Below, piece after piece: positions 35,301-43,113 of a stretch of DNA of 64,000 nucleotides; the first letter of the stretch is position 1, and each line of letters starts with the position of its first letter. Made by a program: the position numbers and the translations under genes. Origin of the DNA: JAJPJE01 sp963724985. Lineage in GTDB: Bacteria > Acidobacteriota > Terriglobia > Terriglobales > Acidobacteriaceae. The stretch is from positions 154,091 to 218,090 of the forward strand of contig CAVRWV010000016.1 of the NCBI GenBank assembly GCA_963724985.1. The letters run 5' to 3'. A model generated the notes under the pieces. That model worked only from the letters and a program-made list of their open reading frames with translations, was not told where the DNA came from and did not search any database.

Positions 35301-35904
35301 GGCGATCGGAGTCGGCGGGATAAACGTCGAGGATGCCGCCGCGGAGTGCGTACTCGCCGGGCATTTCGACCACGTCAGTCTTGGTGTAGCCGACGGTGTT
35401 CAGGTGCGCGGTGAGTTTTTCGGTGTCGACAGTTTCACCACGACGGAAAACCTGGGCGAGGTCGAAATAGAACTCGGCCGGTTGCAAGCGCATAAGCGCC
35501 GCGTTGATCGGCGTGACTAACAGGCGCGCCTCGCCGGTGGTGATGCGCCACAGCGCGCGAGCACGGTCTTCCTGAATTTCCGCGTGCGGCGAGAGATTCT
35601 CGAAGGGCAGCACGTCGTAAGCGGGAAGATGCACGATGGAGTCGGGCGCGAGGTCGCCGGTGATCTCGGCAAAACCCTGGATCACGGGGAGAATTGCCTC
35701 GGCAGCGCGGTTGTTCTCGACGATCAGGATGAGCGGGCGCGCGGCCGCTTTCTGCAGCATGCTGGCGAGAAGAGCCTTGGCCGTGGGAGTGAGTCCGGAT
35801 ACACGTACACGCCCCGTGGCCGACTTCAGGTGGGTGGCAACACGCGAAAAAGCAGGGATACGTTCCACGTCCGCAAAAAGATCGCGGACAAACGGCAGGA
35901 TCAT
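32335..35904 (-). CDS. mfd: Transcription-repair coupling factor Mfd
   Basis: Removes RNA polymerase stalled at DNA damage and recruits UvrA. 1189 residues, full length: UvrB-homology module (FENLSPHAEIQEDR, RGGILDVYPAD), RNA polymerase-interaction domain (NDYVVHVEHGIGQYQGL), superfamily 2 helicase with Walker A GDVGYGKT (659-666) and DEEQ box (760-763), LRGRVGRSNRRAYAYLL and the C-terminal TRCF domain. It is intact despite its size. Its 5' end is divergent from the secreted protein gene at 36155. Confidence 0.97.
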   Translation of the reverse strand: MILPFVRDLFADVERIPAFSRVATHLKSATGRVRVSGLTPTAKALLASMLQKAAARPLILIVENNRAAEAILPVIQGFAEITGDLAPDSIVHLPAYDVLPFENLSPHAEIQEDRARALWRITTGEARLLVTPINAALMRLQPAEFYFDLAQVFRRGETVDTEKLTAHLNTVGYTKTDVVEMPGEYALRGGILDVYPADSDRPLRVELFGDEVDSIRKFDPGTQRSSGAVDECVLLPLTDTPVREELLAVIHTRLSGHRVTGDEDAIEDAIRSGGITVFPGWESYAPVASRGDNLFTLMPNAAVLLDEPSITRNEADQWWEKVNVSHERSGVGNLVRPEDLYSPPDEGFPAINRMLGADLEHLGIGTDDEQIVFPTQPTMRFHGSIPAVADEVKKLTAENQRVLFACGTTGEVERLAEVFTEYGVSFRLGSRTPRPGETYIDDAAYLSGEEVSTTIVKAFVPEGVAVPDARLTIFGARDLFDESEIYAPRPARAKSKTSAFISDFRDLAVNDYVVHVEHGIGQYQGLKEIPQSDGTNAEFMILEYAEAARLYVPLTRLDLVQKYRSAEGAAPQLSRLGTTAWVKTKAKVKKAMRDMAEELVKLYAQRKMAGGHVYPPDSEWQREFEDSFEFTETDDQLQAISDIKKDMENGTPMDRLLCGDVGYGKTEVSMRAAFKAVNDNKQVAVLAPTTVLAFQHFETFKRRFAAFPIRIEMISRFRTAKQQKEIAEKVANGQVDIIIGTHRLLSKDIKFTDLGLVIVDEEQRFGVRHKERLKQLRKEVDVLTMSATPIPRTLHMSLVGLRDMSVIETPPKDRMAIQTVVAAWDEKLIKSAIEHELERGGQIYFVHNRVESIYEISEKIRELVPKARIVVGHGQMSEGELEKVMLAFMRHEYDILVATTIIENGLDIPLCNTMIINRADRHGLSELYQLRGRVGRSNRRAYAYLLIPQDRELTPLARRRLAALKEFSDLGAGFKIAALDLELRGAGNLLGGEQSGHIDAVGFEMYTSMLERTVRELKGEIEPEEAETQLNLGLNIRIPPDYIPEENQRLRMYKRVAGVENEKALADVSAELTDRYGPPPNAVRHLLEYANLRLMCQSLGVVAIDRHRDSVSIKFGEKAGINPEKLMKFVAKNKGTQFTPAGVLKFTVTATAPDQVLGRLRNLLNELSAHQIAPYEVSPAGPPARTSTR

Positions 35905-36154
35905 CCGGTTCTCAGTGTAACAGTGAATTGGATGGGGTTATGTGAGGTGAGGACGCATGGAATGCGGTGGCGGGGTAGGCGGCGCCCGCGCCACATAACC
36001 GCGCTCAATGCAAGCCGGCGCGGCTGCATCGTTCTACAAAGGTAACGTTACCTTCGCTGCCCTGCAGAGTTGCAACTTGGGGCAGGTAAATGTGTCTAAA
36101 TAGATGAGGGCGGGCGTAAGATGCGTTGGGTTCTGCCTTCGGGGGTACTGGGTC

Positions 36155-36937
36155 GTGAAACTCATTTCAAAATTCGCGGTCGGACTGCTCTTAGCGGCAC
36201 TGCCTCTGTTGGCCCAGATACATGGAGTTCCCGCGTCGGTTACGTCGCATGGGGCGGGACGCGGTCCTGCGCCGGGTGTTCCGGCGAGCGTGACGTCCGT
36301 GGGACGTGGGATCCAAGGTGGACGTGTAACTCCGGTGCGACCGAGTGTGACGTCGCTAGGACCGAATGGCTTCTCGAATACGTGCACGAATTCGGGGCTG
36401 GTGCCTTCGGCGCTGGGATGCACGAATCCGGCGTTCACGCCGACGGTGAACTTCCACACGGGGCAGGTTCAATTTGGACAACAGTTCGATACCCGTGGAT
36501 CACGCCGACGGAAGACCTATGTGTACGTTCCGTATGCGTATCCTTACTACGGTTACGACAACGGATACGACCAGAGCTACGATCCGAACCAGCAGCAGCA
36601 GGCAGTAGATGAGCAGCAACCGGAGGATCCGAACCGGGTAGCGCCTACGATGTTCGACAATGGTCAGTACATGGGACCGATGCCGCAGCGCAGCGCCGCA
36701 TCAGCGCCGACAGGGATTACGTCCGCAGCTCAGCCGCCGGTGGATCCGACAGTACTAGTGTTCCGCGATGGACATCAGCAGGAAGTGCGGAATTACGCGA
36801 TTGTGGGCGACACGCTGTATGACATCGGTGGTTCGACGGCGAAGAAGATCAAGCTGACTGACCTGGATCTGGAGAAGACGGCACAGGTGAATGATCAGCG
36901 CGGAGTGGACTTCCAGTTGCCGAAGAGTGCGGATTAA
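36155..36937 (+). CDS. Secreted low-complexity protein of unknown function
   Basis: The GTG at 36155 opens a signal peptide (KLISKFAVGLLLAALPLLAQ). Next come three spaced PASVTS / PSVTSLG repeats, a Tyr-rich patch (VYVPYAYPYYGYDNGYDQ), a Gln-rich linker and a compact C-terminal domain (VLVFRDGHQQEVRNYAIVGD) that recurs in acidobacterial secreted proteins as far as I recall. 260 residues. Likely surface or periplasmic. No enzymatic motif. Confidence 0.72.
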   Translation: MKLISKFAVGLLLAALPLLAQIHGVPASVTSHGAGRGPAPGVPASVTSVGRGIQGGRVTPVRPSVTSLGPNGFSNTCTNSGLVPSALGCTNPAFTPTVNFHTGQVQFGQQFDTRGSRRRKTYVYVPYAYPYYGYDNGYDQSYDPNQQQQAVDEQQPEDPNRVAPTMFDNGQYMGPMPQRSAASAPTGITSAAQPPVDPTVLVFRDGHQQEVRNYAIVGDTLYDIGGSTAKKIKLTDLDLEKTAQVNDQRGVDFQLPKSAD

Positions 36938-36946
36938 CTTTCTCCC

Positions 36947-36973
36947 CACTCAAGCCAAAAGAGGGCTTGAATG
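36947..36973. terminator. Hairpin after the secreted protein gene
   Basis: CACTCAAGCC (36947-36956) pairs with GGCTTGAATG (36964-36973) with one mismatch. It lies between convergent genes. There is no T run, so terminator function is uncertain. Confidence 0.4.
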
Positions 36974-37014
36974 GGCCACCCGTCAAAAACAGAATGTGTG
37001 GGGCACCCAACCTC

Positions 37015-37764
37015 TTAATTCGGACGGCGCCGGTAATAAATGTTGAATTCGAATCCCTGATTCACAGGGAGCAGCTCGGCAATCTTCCGCAGGCGTTCCG
37101 CCAATGCATTCGGCGCGAGTAAAGGATATTCGCGCTCCCGCAGGTCGTAGTAATCCACATCTGTGAAAGTAGAGAGCATGTAGATGGCGATGGCGTCAGA
37201 GAACGCAGCCGCGAAATATTCGTTCTTTGCTTTCTCCACGTCGCCGAAGCCATTGCCGGCGGCTTTGCGGAACTCCCAGGCATCGAGTCCGGTCTCGCCG
37301 CGCTGGCGATCCTGAACCTGCTTCCAGGCGAGATCAGAAAACTCGGCGGGGACTCCGGCCTGTTCAACGAAGGCATGCGCAACGTTGATGAAAAATTCGA
37401 AAGCCAGCGAGAACTTGTCGTCCATCAGGCGGGTGGAGATAAACACGCACTGGGAGTCGCCAAGATTGAGATTGCGATGGCAGACCGCACTGTCGCTTAG
37501 CGCCACGTCGTAGCGATCGGCGATAACGGTGTCGTCGCCCTGTCCCACGGTCAGCGGGACGAAATAGTAAGCCTTGCGCGTGAGCGCGGCAGCAACCGGG
37601 CGCGGTACAGTAGCGACCATGCGTTCCAGATCGGCTGCGGGGATGTTGGTCTCGCCGGAGACGGCGTAACAAATCCCATTAGTGGATTGAGATACGGGAG
37701 CCTGCCGGACTACTTCGGATGGAGAGAGAGTCACGACCTGAGCTACTCCTGACATTCCGAACAT
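37015..37764 (-). CDS. Conserved hypothetical protein
   Basis: 249 residues. The N-terminus is weakly hydrophobic and not a clean signal peptide. Visible stretches are FFINVAHAFVEQAGVP (about 120-135, vaguely like a degenerate HExxH helix), KNEYFAAAFSDAIAIYML and a basic C-terminus. No family is recognised. The region is complete, with no internal break. It is divergent from the ATPase gene at 37829. Confidence 0.6.
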   Translation of the reverse strand: MFGMSGVAQVVTLSPSEVVRQAPVSQSTNGICYAVSGETNIPAADLERMVATVPRPVAAALTRKAYYFVPLTVGQGDDTVIADRYDVALSDSAVCHRNLNLGDSQCVFISTRLMDDKFSLAFEFFINVAHAFVEQAGVPAEFSDLAWKQVQDRQRGETGLDAWEFRKAAGNGFGDVEKAKNEYFAAAFSDAIAIYMLSTFTDVDYYDLREREYPLLAPNALAERLRKIAELLPVNQGFEFNIYYRRRPN

Positions 37765-37828
37765 TTTAGCGCAGGCGGGGGAATTGGGCGATTGAGGCGA
37801 AAATCGTGTTCAACGAAGGGAATTCGAG

Positions 37829-38419
37829 GTGAGCGAGCAAAGCGATCGTTTTTTCGTCCTGACCGGAGGGCCGGGATCAGGCAAAAGTACCCTGATAGAA
37901 GCTCTTCGCAGTGCCGGCTATGCGGGAATGCCGGAAGGGGGACGAGGGATCATCCGGGATCAGTTGGCAATTGACGGGCGGGCGCTACCGTGGAGAGAGC
38001 CACTTCTATTCGCCGAGATAATGCTGAGCTGGGATGTGCGGTCATACCACGATGCCGAGCAGTTCACTGGCCCTGTGTTTTTCGACCGCAGCGTGGTCGA
38101 CGTCGCTGGATACCTCCGGCTGCTTGGATTGTCGGTTCCGAAGCACGTGGAGAAGGCGGTTGAGCTGTTCCGCTACAACCGCAAGGTATTTATCGCGCCG
38201 CCGTGGGAAGAAATCTTCGAGCAGGATCGTGAGCGCAAACAGGACTTCACCGAGGCGGTGCGGACATACAAGACAATGGTGAGCACCTACATCGACAAAG
38301 GCTACAGGCTCGTCGAGTTGCCGCGGGGTTCGGTGGAGGAGCGAGCCACATTTGTAATAAAGGCTATCGGGAACGGGGCTGCCGCAATTAGTGCTGAGGC
38401 TAAGCGAGCGCTACAATAG
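37829..38419 (+). CDS. AAA_28-like P-loop ATPase/kinase
   Basis: 196 residues. Walker A GGPGSGKST (13-21), then RGIIRDQL and VFFDRSVVDVAGYL (Walker B-like) and RYNRKVFIAPPWEEIFEQD. This layout fits the AAA_28 group of small P-loop proteins that resemble nucleoside or small-molecule kinases; the substrate is unknown. The start is GTG. Two small membrane proteins follow at 11 and 1 bases, suggesting one operon. Confidence 0.78.
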   Translation: MSEQSDRFFVLTGGPGSGKSTLIEALRSAGYAGMPEGGRGIIRDQLAIDGRALPWREPLLFAEIMLSWDVRSYHDAEQFTGPVFFDRSVVDVAGYLRLLGLSVPKHVEKAVELFRYNRKVFIAPPWEEIFEQDRERKQDFTEAVRTYKTMVSTYIDKGYRLVELPRGSVEERATFVIKAIGNGAAAISAEAKRALQ

Positions 38420-38430
38420 AGGTTGCAGCT

Positions 38431-38712
38431 ATGCTGAAGGACTTATTAAAGAGCGCGTTTCTGGCACTGGTCGGGACGGCAACGTTTTTCTTCTTCGTAA
38501 TGATGCTGACGATTCCGATCCTGTCGGTGCTGGCGCGGCGTGGCACGAATTTCACGCAATCGGCGGTGGTAAATCCGGAGCACGTGCTGCGAGTGGTTGG
38601 CCTGCCCGTAAGTGGCGTGCTGTACGTCATGTTTTTCGTGCTCGCTATGCGGTACTTGAGGCGCGACGATAGTCCCGATCAGCAGCCGGTTGCGGCCGTG
38701 GTGAAGAATTAG
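38431..38712 (+). CDS. Small two-helix membrane protein
   Basis: 93 residues with two hydrophobic segments (about 9-33 and 54-73) and a charged tail (RRDDSPDQQPVAA). No motif is recognised. It follows the AAA_28 gene by 11 bases and precedes another small membrane protein by one base. Confidence 0.65.
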   Translation: MLKDLLKSAFLALVGTATFFFFVMMLTIPILSVLARRGTNFTQSAVVNPEHVLRVVGLPVSGVLYVMFFVLAMRYLRRDDSPDQQPVAAVVKN

Positions 38713-38713
38713 C

Positions 38714-38998
38714 GTGGAAAGAAAGAAATCCAAATTCCGGATTGCGGTTGAAATCGCACTGCGCGTAGTGGTCGTTACTGTGCTGTTCACGCTGGTGGCG
38801 TTTGCCGTGGGATTGCTGTGCGGGATCATTGCCAGCATTCTCTATGCGGCGGTGCGCGGCGCGCATGCGGATATGACCATGGCTTACCGCTTCGCTGCGG
38901 TTCCGCTTGCCGCGATGGTGCTGGTGATCAGCTTTGTTGCCATGCTGACGACGGAAATCCGTCGAACACGCCAGCTGCGCCTCGACTCGCACTCGTAG
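38714..38998 (+). CDS. Small two-helix membrane protein
   Basis: 94 residues, basic N-terminus (MERKKSKFR), helices at about 15-45 and 58-80, basic C-terminus (TEIRRTRQLRL). It starts (GTG) one base after the previous stop, so the pair is almost certainly co-translated and may form a complex. Function unknown. Confidence 0.65.
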   Translation: MERKKSKFRIAVEIALRVVVVTVLFTLVAFAVGLLCGIIASILYAAVRGAHADMTMAYRFAAVPLAAMVLVISFVAMLTTEIRRTRQLRLDSHS

Positions 38999-39022
38999 GC
39001 GCAGCTCCTCTCTTGTTTCTAA

Positions 39023-39126
39023 AAAAACTTAGCCGCTGATAGACGCTGATTTTCATTGTGGATTAGCCGATTCATTTTCACCCCCACAACAGAGATCGGC
39101 GCACATCACCGTTAATCTGCGGCAGC
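39023..39126. repeat. Quasi-palindromic element, CCGCTGATAGACGCTGAT type, upstream of thrS
   Basis: Left arm (cttagccgctgatagacg, ctgattttcatt) and right arm (gatcggcgcacatcaccg, ttaatctgcggc) are degenerate inverted copies. The element fills most of the 172-base gap before thrS. No T-box-like leader is present. Confidence 0.55.
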
Positions 39127-39170
39127 GTTTACGCTAAACTCAAAGATTCGGAAATCCTACAGGTGCACTT

Positions 39171-41156
39171 ATGGCTGACGTAATTCGTATAAAGCTCCCC
39201 GACAATAGTGTTCAGGAAGTTCCTAAAGGAACGACTCCGCTGGACATCGCGAAAGGCATTTCGCCGCGACTGGCGCAAGCTGCGCTGGTGGCAAAGGTCA
39301 CGCCCAGCAATGGCGATCATGCTTCGCCGGAAAAAGATGAAAGCAAGCTGGTCGACCTGACCCGTCCGCTCGAGCAGGATGCGGATCTCCGTATCCTGAC
39401 GGAAAAAGATCCGGAGGCGCTGCAAGTGTTCCGGCACTCGTCGGCGCACTTGATGGCAGCAGCGGTTCTGGAGCTGTTCCCGGAGACGAAGCTGGGACAC
39501 GGTCCGGCGACCGAGAGCGGATTCTTTTACGACTTCTATCGTCCGACGCCCTTCACGCCCGAGGACCTGGAGAAGATCGAAAAGAAGATGCAGGAGCTCG
39601 TCCAAAAAGATGAGTCGTACGCGCGCGAGTACATTCCGCGCGACCAGGCACTCGACCGCTTCAAGGCCGAGGGCGACTTCATGAAGTGTCACTTCATCGA
39701 GCAGTTCACCGGGCAGGGCGAGCCGGTGTCGCTGTACAAGACCGGCAAGTTCATCGACTTCTGCCGCGGGCCGCATATTCCTTCGACCGGAAGGATCAAG
39801 GCGTTCAAGCTGCTGAACATCGCCGGCGCCTACTGGCTGGGGGATGAGAAAAATCCGCAGCTGCAGCGGATTTACGGAACTTCGTTCTACTCGAAGAAAG
39901 AGCTCGACGAGTACCTGCACCAGATCGAAGAAGCGAAGAAGCGCGACCATCGCGTGCTCGGACAGCAGCTGGATTTGTTCTCCATCCAGGAATTGGCAGG
40001 GCCGGGACTGATCTTCTGGCACCCCAAAGGCGGCATCATGCGCAAGCTGATGGAAGACTGGATGCGCGACGAGTATCTGAAGCGCGGCTACTCGCTCGTG
40101 TACACCCCGCACGTAGCGCGGCGCCAGTTGTGGCAGACCAGCGGCCACGAGGGCTTCTACGCCGAGAACATGTTCGACACCATGGAGCTGGACGATGCGG
40201 AATACCGCATGAAGCCGATGAACTGCCCGTTCCATATCTTGATCTACAAGGACTCGCTTAAGTCGTATCGCGATCTACCGGTCCGGCTGGGCGAACTGGG
40301 CACCGTCTATCGCTACGAGCGTTCGGGCGTAATGCACGGTCTGTTGCGTGTGCGCGGCTTCACGCAGGACGATGCGCACATCTTCTGCACCCACGACCAG
40401 GTGGAAGACGAGATCGGCGGCTGCATCGATTTCGCGATCGCGACGCTGAATGCCTACGGCTTCGAGAAGTTCCAGGTAGAGCTTTCGACCTGGGATCCGA
40501 ATGACCAGAAGCACTACACCGGCAAGGCCGAACAGTGGGAGATGGCACAACACTCGCTCGAAAAGGTCCTGAATGGGCGCGGCATTCCGTACAAGACGAT
40601 CCCCGGCGAGGCAGCGTTCTACGGCCCGAAGATCGACGTGAAGCTGGTGGATGCGATTGGACGTCTGTGGCAGCTTTCAACCGTGCAGTTCGACTTCAAC
40701 CTGCCGACGCGCTTCGGATTGGAATACGTCGGCGAAGACGGTCAGCGTCACGAGCCGGTGATGGTGCATCGCGCGCTCTATGGCTCCATCGAACGTTTCT
40801 TCGGCGTGCTGATCGAGCACTACGCAGGCGCGTTTCCGGTGTGGTTGTCGCCGATGCAGGTAGTGATGGTGCCGATTGCCGAGCGGCATGTGGAGTATGC
40901 GAACAAAGTGGCGGATCAGCTGAAAGCGCAGGGCGTGCGCGTGGAAGTGGATGCGCGCAACGAAAAGATGAATGCGAAGATCCGCGAACACGCGATGCAG
41001 AAGGTGCCGTTCATGCTGGTGGTCGGCGACAAAGAAGCCGAGGCCAACCAGGTGAACGTCCGCACCCGCGGTAAAGAGAAGACGGAAGACGGTGGCGACG
41101 GCGGAGTTCGTGGCAAGGTGAAACGGCTGATCGACACCAAGGCTGCCAGTTTGTAG
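39171..41156 (+). CDS. thrS: Threonyl-tRNA synthetase
   Basis: Charges tRNA-Thr. 661 residues, complete: TGS domain (1-65; RIKLPDNSVQEVPKGTTPLD), editing domain (FRHSSAHLMAAAVLELFP, zinc-type HxxxH), class II catalytic core with MNCPFHILIYK, RYERSGVMHGLLRVRGFTQD and FYGPKIDVK, and the anticodon-binding domain. It ends before a perfect 14-bp hairpin. It is unlinked to infC/rpmI, with which it often clusters elsewhere. Confidence 0.97.
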   Translation: MADVIRIKLPDNSVQEVPKGTTPLDIAKGISPRLAQAALVAKVTPSNGDHASPEKDESKLVDLTRPLEQDADLRILTEKDPEALQVFRHSSAHLMAAAVLELFPETKLGHGPATESGFFYDFYRPTPFTPEDLEKIEKKMQELVQKDESYAREYIPRDQALDRFKAEGDFMKCHFIEQFTGQGEPVSLYKTGKFIDFCRGPHIPSTGRIKAFKLLNIAGAYWLGDEKNPQLQRIYGTSFYSKKELDEYLHQIEEAKKRDHRVLGQQLDLFSIQELAGPGLIFWHPKGGIMRKLMEDWMRDEYLKRGYSLVYTPHVARRQLWQTSGHEGFYAENMFDTMELDDAEYRMKPMNCPFHILIYKDSLKSYRDLPVRLGELGTVYRYERSGVMHGLLRVRGFTQDDAHIFCTHDQVEDEIGGCIDFAIATLNAYGFEKFQVELSTWDPNDQKHYTGKAEQWEMAQHSLEKVLNGRGIPYKTIPGEAAFYGPKIDVKLVDAIGRLWQLSTVQFDFNLPTRFGLEYVGEDGQRHEPVMVHRALYGSIERFFGVLIEHYAGAFPVWLSPMQVVMVPIAERHVEYANKVADQLKAQGVRVEVDARNEKMNAKIREHAMQKVPFMLVVGDKEAEANQVNVRTRGKEKTEDGGDGGVRGKVKRLIDTKAASL

Positions 41157-41161
41157 TCATT

Positions 41162-41193
41162 ATGTAGGACAGGCAATCCTGCCTGTCCTACAT
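41162..41193. terminator. Perfect 14-bp hairpin after thrS
   Basis: ATGTAGGACAGGCA (41162-41175), loop ATCC, perfect complement 41180-41193, then TT. It may terminate thrS. The core GGACAGG...TGTCC recurs in the hairpin at 59793-59814. Confidence 0.7.
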
Positions 41194-41244
41194 TTCATCC
41201 CATGCCATTTTCATCCAGCTCCTCAGCTGTGCTAATTTCTTCGT

Positions 41245-42990
41245 GTGAAGAAACACTGCGCTTTTCTACTTGCCCTGCTCGTGATGTTTCCCCTGACATC
41301 CACCATGCGTTCCCAGGCACCCGCCACGGTCGATAACAGCGCCGTCATGTCCGACTGGAATAAGCTCGTCGACGATTACTTTGATGGGTTCTTCAAATAT
41401 CGTCCCACGGACGGCACGCAGGCCGGATTCCATCAGTACGACTCGCAACTGGAACCGCGGACGAAGTCCGCCTACGACGACGAGATCGCGTTCTACAAAT
41501 TTTTCCGTACGCGATTGCAGACCTTCGATTCCAAGCGTCTGCCGTTTGAGGCGCAGCAGGATTACGACCTACTGATGGCCACGCTGAATGGGAATCTGCT
41601 GGACCTGGAGACGATCCGCGAGTGGGAGAAGAATCCCGACCGCTATTCGAGTGGGATCACCAACAGCGCGTATGTGATCATGTCGCGAAGTTTCGCGCCG
41701 GCGGACGAGCGTCTGCGTTCGCTGATCGCACGCGAGAAATTGATGCCGGCAGTGTTCGACGCGGCGCGCGCGAACCTAAGCAATCCGCCGCGGGTCTACA
41801 CAGAAGTTGCCATCGAGCAGATACCGGGAATCGTCAGCTTTTTCCAGAAAGATGTGCCCGCTGCGTTCACCGAGGTGAAGGATCCGCAACTGCTCGCGGA
41901 GTTCAAGCAAAGCAACGATGGCGTGATTGCAGCACTCGAGAAATATCAGGATTTCCTGAAGAGCGACCTGCTGCCCATTTCCAAGGGCGACTTCCGCATT
42001 GGCGCCGAGACCTATCAGAAGAAGCTGGCGTATGACGAGATGGTCGATATCCCGCTCGACCGCTTGCTGCAGATCGGCTACGACGACTTGCATCGCAATC
42101 AGGAGTGGTTCAAGCGGACGGCGAAGCAGATCAATCCGCACAAGACGCCGCAGCAACTTCTGGAGGAGATGCAGAAGAACCATCCGGGCGTGGATCAGTT
42201 GTTGCAGGCCTATCGGGACGATCTCAGCGGAATTCGGCAATACATCGTCGACAAGAAAATTGTGACGATTCCGTCGCCGGTGCCGCCGATCGTGGAAGAG
42301 ACGCCGCCATTCATGCGCGCACTGACGTTTGCCTCAATGGATACGCCTGGTCCCTACGAGAAGGTCGCGAAGGAAGCGTTCTTCAACGTGACGCTTCCGG
42401 ATTCAAGGTGGCCGCGCGAGCGCATCGAATCGTACCTCGGTGGGGACAATCGTTTCACGATGATTGCGGTGGCGATCCACGAAGTCTACCCGGGACACTA
42501 TGTGCAGTTCCTGTGGGTGCCATCGGCGCCGTCGAAGATTCGCAAGCTGCTGGGGTGCGGATCGAATGCCGAGGGCTGGGCGCATTACAGCGAGCAGATG
42601 ATGCTGGACCAGGGGTACGGGAATGGCGACCCGAAGCTGCGGCTCGGCCAGTTGCAAGACGCATTGCTGCGCAATGCGCGCTTCATCGTGGGCATCTCGA
42701 TGCACACCGGAAAGATGACGATGGACCAGGCGATTGAGTTCTTCCAGAAGGAAGGCTATCAGCCGAAGTCAGTCGCCGAGGTCGAGACGAAGCGCGGGAC
42801 GAGCGATCCGACCTATCTGGTTTATACGCTCGGCAAACTGGAGATCATGAAGCTGCGCGCGGACTATCAACGCAGAGAAGGCGCGAACTTCAGCCTGCAG
42901 CAGTTCCACGATACGTTTCTGAAGCAGGGATTCCCGCCGATTAAGCTGATCCGGCAGACGATGCTGGGGAACGACAGTCCAGTGCTGTGA
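41245..42990 (+). CDS. DUF885-family secreted peptidase
   Basis: 581 residues with a signal peptide (GTG start; FLLALLVMFPLTSTMRSQ). The zinc-binding helix is AIHEVYPGHYVQFLW with NAEGWAHYSEQMMLDQG downstream, the arrangement of DUF885 proteins, which are thought to be zinc-dependent carboxypeptidase-like enzymes. It probably degrades peptides in the periplasm. Complete and unbroken. The 3' end is followed by a palindromic word repeat and then a convergent TPR gene. Confidence 0.85.
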   Translation: MKKHCAFLLALLVMFPLTSTMRSQAPATVDNSAVMSDWNKLVDDYFDGFFKYRPTDGTQAGFHQYDSQLEPRTKSAYDDEIAFYKFFRTRLQTFDSKRLPFEAQQDYDLLMATLNGNLLDLETIREWEKNPDRYSSGITNSAYVIMSRSFAPADERLRSLIAREKLMPAVFDAARANLSNPPRVYTEVAIEQIPGIVSFFQKDVPAAFTEVKDPQLLAEFKQSNDGVIAALEKYQDFLKSDLLPISKGDFRIGAETYQKKLAYDEMVDIPLDRLLQIGYDDLHRNQEWFKRTAKQINPHKTPQQLLEEMQKNHPGVDQLLQAYRDDLSGIRQYIVDKKIVTIPSPVPPIVEETPPFMRALTFASMDTPGPYEKVAKEAFFNVTLPDSRWPRERIESYLGGDNRFTMIAVAIHEVYPGHYVQFLWVPSAPSKIRKLLGCGSNAEGWAHYSEQMMLDQGYGNGDPKLRLGQLQDALLRNARFIVGISMHTGKMTMDQAIEFFQKEGYQPKSVAEVETKRGTSDPTYLVYTLGKLEIMKLRADYQRREGANFSLQQFHDTFLKQGFPPIKLIRQTMLGNDSPVL

Positions 42991-42992
42991 AA

Positions 42993-43113
42993 GGAGTGGC
43001 TAGTGGCTAGTGGTTGGTTCAGTTGGGGTGGCCGGTAGCTAGTGGCTCAGAAGATTCAAAAGCTACGTGCTGCCAGCTACCCCAAGAACTCTGACAACCA
43101 GCAACTGACACTT
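42993..43113. repeat. Quasi-palindromic element, CTAGTGGCTAGTGG type
   Basis: Left arm (gtggctagtggctagtgg, then cggtagctagtggctcag) and right arm (agctacgtgctgccagctac, then ctgacaaccagcaactgac) are imperfect inverted arrays of one word. It exactly fills the gap between two convergent genes and reaches the stop codon of the TPR gene. Confidence 0.65.

Noticed and set aside
39000..39170. T-box leader before thrS
   Set aside because: There is no T-box consensus; the gap is explained by a palindromic word element.
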